From M3007 sp964621185 (lineage in GTDB: Bacteria > Bacteroidota > Bacteroidia > Chitinophagales > Saprospiraceae): a stretch of 64,000 nucleotides of DNA. Under the pieces are notes generated by a model that was given only the letters and a program-made list of their open reading frames with translations, did not search any database and was not told the origin of the DNA. The translations under genes and the position numbers were made by a program. Positions 60,040 to 64,000 of this stretch are shown here, one piece after another. Positions within the stretch are counted from its first letter, which is position 1. Each line of letters starts with the position of its first letter. The DNA lies in contig CAZULM010000030.1 in assembly GCA_964621185.1 (NCBI GenBank), forward strand, positions 1 to 64,000, given 5' to 3'.

Positions 60040-60076
60040 GTCGACCCCCTTTCTGAAGTTCAAAAAGGGGGCCGAC
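60040..60076. terminator. Hairpin between convergent genes
   Basis: GTCGACCCCCTTT (60040-60052) pairs with AAAGGGGGCCGAC (60064-60076) with one mismatch. It lies 75 bp after the orphan gene and 97 bp before the end of the adhesin gene. Either strand could use it. Confidence 0.6.
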
Positions 60077-60172
60077 GCATTATGGCTATATTCGTTCGGC
60101 ATTTGGCATATAAAGCAAGCTCCGGCTGCACAGGAGATATTATAGCAAGCGGGAGCCCTAACTTATTTCCCT

Positions 60173-63100
60173 TCAATCCACTTTGCTCAACAATACTGCC
60201 CCCCAGTTTTTCCCATCACTCAATCGAAGCAAATAGGTGCCCTGTGGCAAATTCTGAAGATCAAGCGTTGCGCTCAAGTGTCGGCCAACCGGTTCAAAAA
60301 TAAGGGTTTGAAGCAAGCGCCCTGTAAGGTCGAACACAGCTGCATGAAGCACATCGGGTGGGTTTTGCATGGCCAATGTGTACAAACCAGTACTTGGGTT
60401 GGGCATAATGGTCATGCCCCAAGCGATGGCAGGCTCTACAATGCCGCTTGTTACCGTCAAGTTACCCTTCAAGGCGGTACAGCCTTGGGCATCTGTTGTC
60501 ATCAACGTGTAGGTTCCGACTGGCAGGTTGTTGAATCCCGGGTTGCTTTGTTGGGCGCCTCCGTTCAAGCTGTAAGTATAAGGCGGAATTCCGCCAGAAG
60601 CATTGGCGATAATAGCATTTCCATTTACTGTTGCTGACAGCATCAGTGGCAGCGCAGGCTGTGAAACGGTAACCGGCTTGAATTTTTCGATGTTTTTGCT
60701 GTCTCGAATTGTCAAAATATAGGTTCCAAAAGCCAGGTCGGAAAAAACATTGTTCGGAACGAATGGAGAGCCATTGATGCTATAGGTATAGGGTGGGCAG
60801 CCTCCTATCCCGCTTAAAGCAATGGAACCGTTATTGCCCCCAAAACAAGTTACGCCAACGGTAGTAAATGAAAAATCAAGCGGCAGGATATTTACGTTGA
60901 AAGTGCTCGCAGCGACACAACCGTTTACGTCCATTGCTGTAATCTGGTAGCTTCCGTTGGGCAGGTTCATTAAGTTTCCAGCAGGTGGGCTACTGGTGAA
61001 AGCATACGGGGGAGTGCCGCCACTGAAGGTCAAGGTCGCGTCGTTGCACACTACATTTGCCATTACCTGAAGCGCTGAGGGTTGATTGAGGGTTATTGGC
61101 CCAATGGCCACGGTTGCCCCATTCGCGTCTTTGATCGTTGCTGAATACGTTCCAGCAACCATTCCCGTGAAGGTGTTGCCAGTTTGGAACGGCGCATTGC
61201 CAATTGCGTAAAGGTAAGGCGGCACCCCGCAAGAAGGCGTCAAAGTTATGGTGGCACTGCCTCCAAAGCACAAAATGTTGGTGTTTTGGAAACTGCCTGA
61301 AAGTACATTTACCATCGCCTGCTTGGTGGCTGAGCATCCGTTCATATCGCGGGCAGTGACCGTGTAATTGCCGCAAGTAAGATTGTTGAATTGGTTGCCT
61401 GCCTGGAAATTGATGCCGTCTATGCTATATTGAAAGAACCCGGTACCGCCACTAGCTTGCACGACAATGGTTGAGCCACTGACATTTATCGCGATCTGAA
61501 TGGCAGGTGGAGCAACTATAGCAAAGTTCTTAATGACGCTACAGCCATATCCATCTGTCACGGTCAAAAAATAGTTTCCTGGAGCAAGCCCATTGGGATC
61601 GGCGATGTTCCCAACGGAAGTTGGGCCCTGCCAGGCGTAAGTGTATGGGCTCAGGCCGCCCGTAACAGTGGTGTTGATCGAACCGTTGTTGCTGGCAGGG
61701 CAGCTTGGGTTGATCTCCGTTCCAGTTACTGACAAGGTGGAAAAGGTCACGACGACCGATCCCGAGCCCGTCCCGGCACAGCCATTTTTATCCACGACAC
61801 TGACCCCTTGGTATAAGCCAGGCATATTTATGATCAGCGGATAGGGGTTTTGGGCAATGTTAGTTACGGTAGGTTGCACTGTCCCGTTTTTGGAGTAGCT
61901 TAAATTGAAGGGGCCTGTCCCAGTGAAACTCACCATGATTGTTGCGACGCCATTTGGGCATATCTGCTGCTGTGATGACAGAAGCTGCGCAGAAGGCACA
62001 GGGGCAATAACGACTCGCGCAACCGCCGTCTTTGTTTTTCCGCAGCCATCGGTGACGGTCACTGTATAGTTAGTTGTAGCGTTCACGCTTACCGTGATGT
62101 TTTGGCTGCTCATCCCATTGCTCCACTGGTAGCTGTATGGCGCCGCCCCGCCTGTGTGGCCCACTCCTATTGTTGCGGTGCTGCCTGGGCCGCAAATATT
62201 GACCGTATCGGGTGTGAGCACCATTTGTTGATAATCCTTGATCGTGAGTACTTTATTGGGATTAAGGCACGAACAGGCGTTGTTCAAGGTCAGGATTATG
62301 GTTTCGGGAGCTTCTACAATAAGGTCGTTCAAGATATTAACAGGCAGGAGCACCTGATTCTGCCCTGCAGGAATGACAACCGTACTGGCGAAAGGCGAAT
62401 AGTCGCTTCCAGCGCTTGCTGTGCCAGATACTGTGAACGATACTGGAAGCGGCAGGCTGGAGTTTGAGCCAAGACGAGTCGCCTGGATTTGCACGGTGTT
62501 GCAACCTTCTGTAGCCTCATTCAGCCCAGGTTGGGCATCCACGAGCCAATTAAGGGTAGCATTGCCATTACCGGAAAAAGACCCCGCTTTGAGAAATACG
62601 GCAGAATCCCAGACACCGTCGCCAACATCAGCAATTGCGATTTTTACATGATATGTGGCGCAAGGAATAACGGGTGTAACCGCAGTCAACTTAGTGGTAA
62701 AACCGTCGTACTGCACTTCATGGACGGCTGGCCCATTGGCGGGGATTGCCGGTGGCAAGGACCCTGTTACCCCGCCAGTTTCACAATTATCGAGCCCCAG
62801 TGGCGTATTGTGCACATACAAGCTTGAATTGACAACATGGTTGATGGAATTAATGGAAACCGGTGTATTGGTGGAGGGAACCACCGCAAGGTTTTTGGCG
62901 CCAACGATGCCAGGGCCTGAAATAAAAATGCCGAAAACGTCGCTGAACGCGGTATTAACATATTCACAGTATTCTTCAGAGGCAAAAACATAATCGAAGC
63001 TCAAAAAAGGTTGGGTAGGGGTAATGTCAAATTCGATCGCCGAAACATCGAATAATTGTCCAGTGGCAATAGATGCCAAGTCTATGTCGCTATCGACTAC

Positions 63101-64000
63101 GCCGCTACTGCCAACGCCATTGCTGTCGTTAGGCCCAGGAGCCAAATTGATGAGGCCCGTAGCTAAAATGATGCCGTTGTTGAAACCAATATTTGAAAGG
63201 CCATTGTTGAACTGCCCGATTTGAAAATCACCGCCCAGATAGGACACATTTGATATGTCATAGCAATCCCCACCGATCAGCACATCCTTGACCAAAGATT
63301 CAGGCGAGAACCCGCCTTGCACCTGCAGCTTATTTCCATTGATCACAACCGTATAATCTTCTGCTTCTCCAAATTGATCAGGCCCAACAAATAGGCCTGG
63401 AATGGGTTCGCATGGATCCAGGCTGGCAAAAGCGGCATCCGTAGGTATCATCTTCACCCGCATCTTGGTGCTGGTGGAAACCGCTGATGCAGGGATATTG
63501 ATCATCCCAGTTACAGGCATGGTGAAGCCGTTCACCCCGCTGTCAAAAACAAGTTCGCCGGCGTCATTGAAATCGTAATCGTGGTTGTAGTCGATCCAGG
63601 CTAACCAGCGCTCTGGGTGTTGCGCTGGGCCGATGTAACCTGGCGTGAGTTTCAACAGGTACGAAGCACCTGCATCCAAGTCTGTGGAAAGGCTGGTGAA
63701 GTCCTGATAACCAGAAACGCCACAATTGGAAACATTGCTGATGGTATTCAACTCCACCATTTGTATGTACTCCCGAGCGCAGGCATCAAAAAAGGATATA
63801 TTACATTCATCTATGTAAATCGAATTGTAGGTAATAACCTGCCCGTACAAAAAATTGTCGCAATCGGGAGGTGGGCTGCCCCTGCGCATGGCCACGCGCA
63901 TGAGTGCCGGGCCTTCAGGCACCCATAATGGCATAAAAAAGCTGTCCTGAACGGTGCCAAAAGACCCAACAGTACTGGCATACACCAATTCCCCTGGACC
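60173..64000 (-). CDS. Large T9SS type A adhesin-like protein, N-terminus outside the window
   Basis: At least 1275 residues are visible; the frame is still open at 64000. Near the visible N-terminus is a GEVED-type domain (LAWIDYNHDYDFNDAGELVFDSG, FGEAEDYTVVI). Next comes a choice-of-anchor L domain (LVKDVLIGGDCYDISNVSYLGG, FDYVFASEEYCEYV), then a Calx-beta-like region. After that come SprB-like repeats (NNGSINTTVTGGLSPYTYAW, GNYFLTVTDGYGCS), which recur about six times. The last 80 residues are a T9SS type A domain (IMPNPSTGLYTLAM, QGTYLLRLSD). These modules are typical of surface-exposed adhesins in gliding Bacteroidota. Confidence 0.88.
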   Translation of the reverse strand, partial: GPGELVYASTVGSFGTVQDSFFMPLWVPEGPALMRVAMRRGSPPPDCDNFLYGQVITYNSIYIDECNISFFDACAREYIQMVELNTISNVSNCGVSGYQDFTSLSTDLDAGASYLLKLTPGYIGPAQHPERWLAWIDYNHDYDFNDAGELVFDSGVNGFTMPVTGMINIPASAVSTSTKMRVKMIPTDAAFASLDPCEPIPGLFVGPDQFGEAEDYTVVINGNKLQVQGGFSPESLVKDVLIGGDCYDISNVSYLGGDFQIGQFNNGLSNIGFNNGIILATGLINLAPGPNDSNGVGSSGVVDSDIDLASIATGQLFDVSAIEFDITPTQPFLSFDYVFASEEYCEYVNTAFSDVFGIFISGPGIVGAKNLAVVPSTNTPVSINSINHVVNSSLYVHNTPLGLDNCETGGVTGSLPPAIPANGPAVHEVQYDGFTTKLTAVTPVIPCATYHVKIAIADVGDGVWDSAVFLKAGSFSGNGNATLNWLVDAQPGLNEATEGCNTVQIQATRLGSNSSLPLPVSFTVSGTASAGSDYSPFASTVVIPAGQNQVLLPVNILNDLIVEAPETIILTLNNACSCLNPNKVLTIKDYQQMVLTPDTVNICGPGSTATIGVGHTGGAAPYSYQWSNGMSSQNITVSVNATTNYTVTVTDGCGKTKTAVARVVIAPVPSAQLLSSQQQICPNGVATIMVSFTGTGPFNLSYSKNGTVQPTVTNIAQNPYPLIINMPGLYQGVSVVDKNGCAGTGSGSVVVTFSTLSVTGTEINPSCPASNNGSINTTVTGGLSPYTYAWQGPTSVGNIADPNGLAPGNYFLTVTDGYGCSVIKNFAIVAPPAIQIAINVSGSTIVVQASGGTGFFQYSIDGINFQAGNQFNNLTCGNYTVTARDMNGCSATKQAMVNVLSGSFQNTNILCFGGSATITLTPSCGVPPYLYAIGNAPFQTGNTFTGMVAGTYSATIKDANGATVAIGPITLNQPSALQVMANVVCNDATLTFSGGTPPYAFTSSPPAGNLMNLPNGSYQITAMDVNGCVAASTFNVNILPLDFSFTTVGVTCFGGNNGSIALSGIGGCPPYTYSINGSPFVPNNVFSDLAFGTYILTIRDSKNIEKFKPVTVSQPALPLMLSATVNGNAIIANASGGIPPYTYSLNGGAQQSNPGFNNLPVGTYTLMTTDAQGCTALKGNLTVTSGIVEPAIAWGMTIMPNPSTGLYTLAMQNPPDVLHAAVFDLTGRLLQTLIFEPVGRHLSATLDLQNLPQGTYLLRLSDGKNWGAVLLSKVD

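Overview
The window looks like chromosomal DNA of a free-living Bacteroidota, most likely close to the Saprospiraceae. Three observations support this. About nine proteins carry type IX secretion (T9SS) C-terminal sorting domains, of both type A (PNPxxG-like) and type B (gliding-associated, 'IPNAFTPNNDG') classes. There are three TonB-dependent outer-membrane proteins. Several upstream regions carry the Bacteroidota -7 element TAnnTTTG. GC content is near 55% in most genes, with AT-richer islands at about 8.6-11.3 kb and 59.3-60.0 kb.

Layout: 0-0.2 kb, tRNA-Ser(GCT) and a partial tRNA-like sequence. 0.4-5.3 kb, a CotH/lamin-tail surface protein and an outer-membrane beta-barrel protein. 5.4-7.0 kb, a small secreted protein and a split YeeE/YedE sulfur transporter. 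7.3-13.3 kb, a secreted amidase and several T9SS cargo proteins. 13.6-20.2 kb, a fatty acid hydroxylase and a 1981-residue T9SS type B protein. 20.3-28.2 kb, an acyltransferase, a BadF-type kinase-pfkA-coiled-coil operon, and a translationally coupled Ca2+ ATPase/antiporter pair. 28.3-35.2 kb, a degenerate glucosaminidase, small proteins, and a surface cluster with an S74 (tail-fibre chaperone) protein. 35.3-37.0 kb, msrA inside near-perfect 106-bp inverted repeats, then mqnA. 37.2-45.9 kb, an Oar-like receptor, a DprE1-like oxidoreductase and a sortilin/BNR-type propeller protein. 46.1-52.3 kb, a YdjM-like protein, aspartate kinase, a GT39-type glycosyltransferase and groES-groEL. 52.3-60 kb, a TonB C-terminal protein, a membrane protein, a uracil-DNA glycosylase-family protein, a membrane-anchored M15-like protein, a TonB-dependent receptor and an AT-rich orphan. 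60.2-64 kb, a large T9SS adhesin-like protein cut by the right edge.

The core metabolism is ordinary: glycolysis, the aspartate family, futalosine menaquinone synthesis, chaperonin and Ca2+ export. Much of the rest serves the cell surface. No T9SS machinery, CRISPR array, rRNA or recognisable transposase gene is present.

The most unusual content lies in small repeats. msrA sits in a precise inverted-repeat cassette. The groES-groEL spacer is filled by 29 heptamers arranged as an inverted array. A second heptamer array is translated in frame inside the propeller protein. Several palindromic repeat families recur at gene ends, and one appears to have supplied the C-terminus of a gene.
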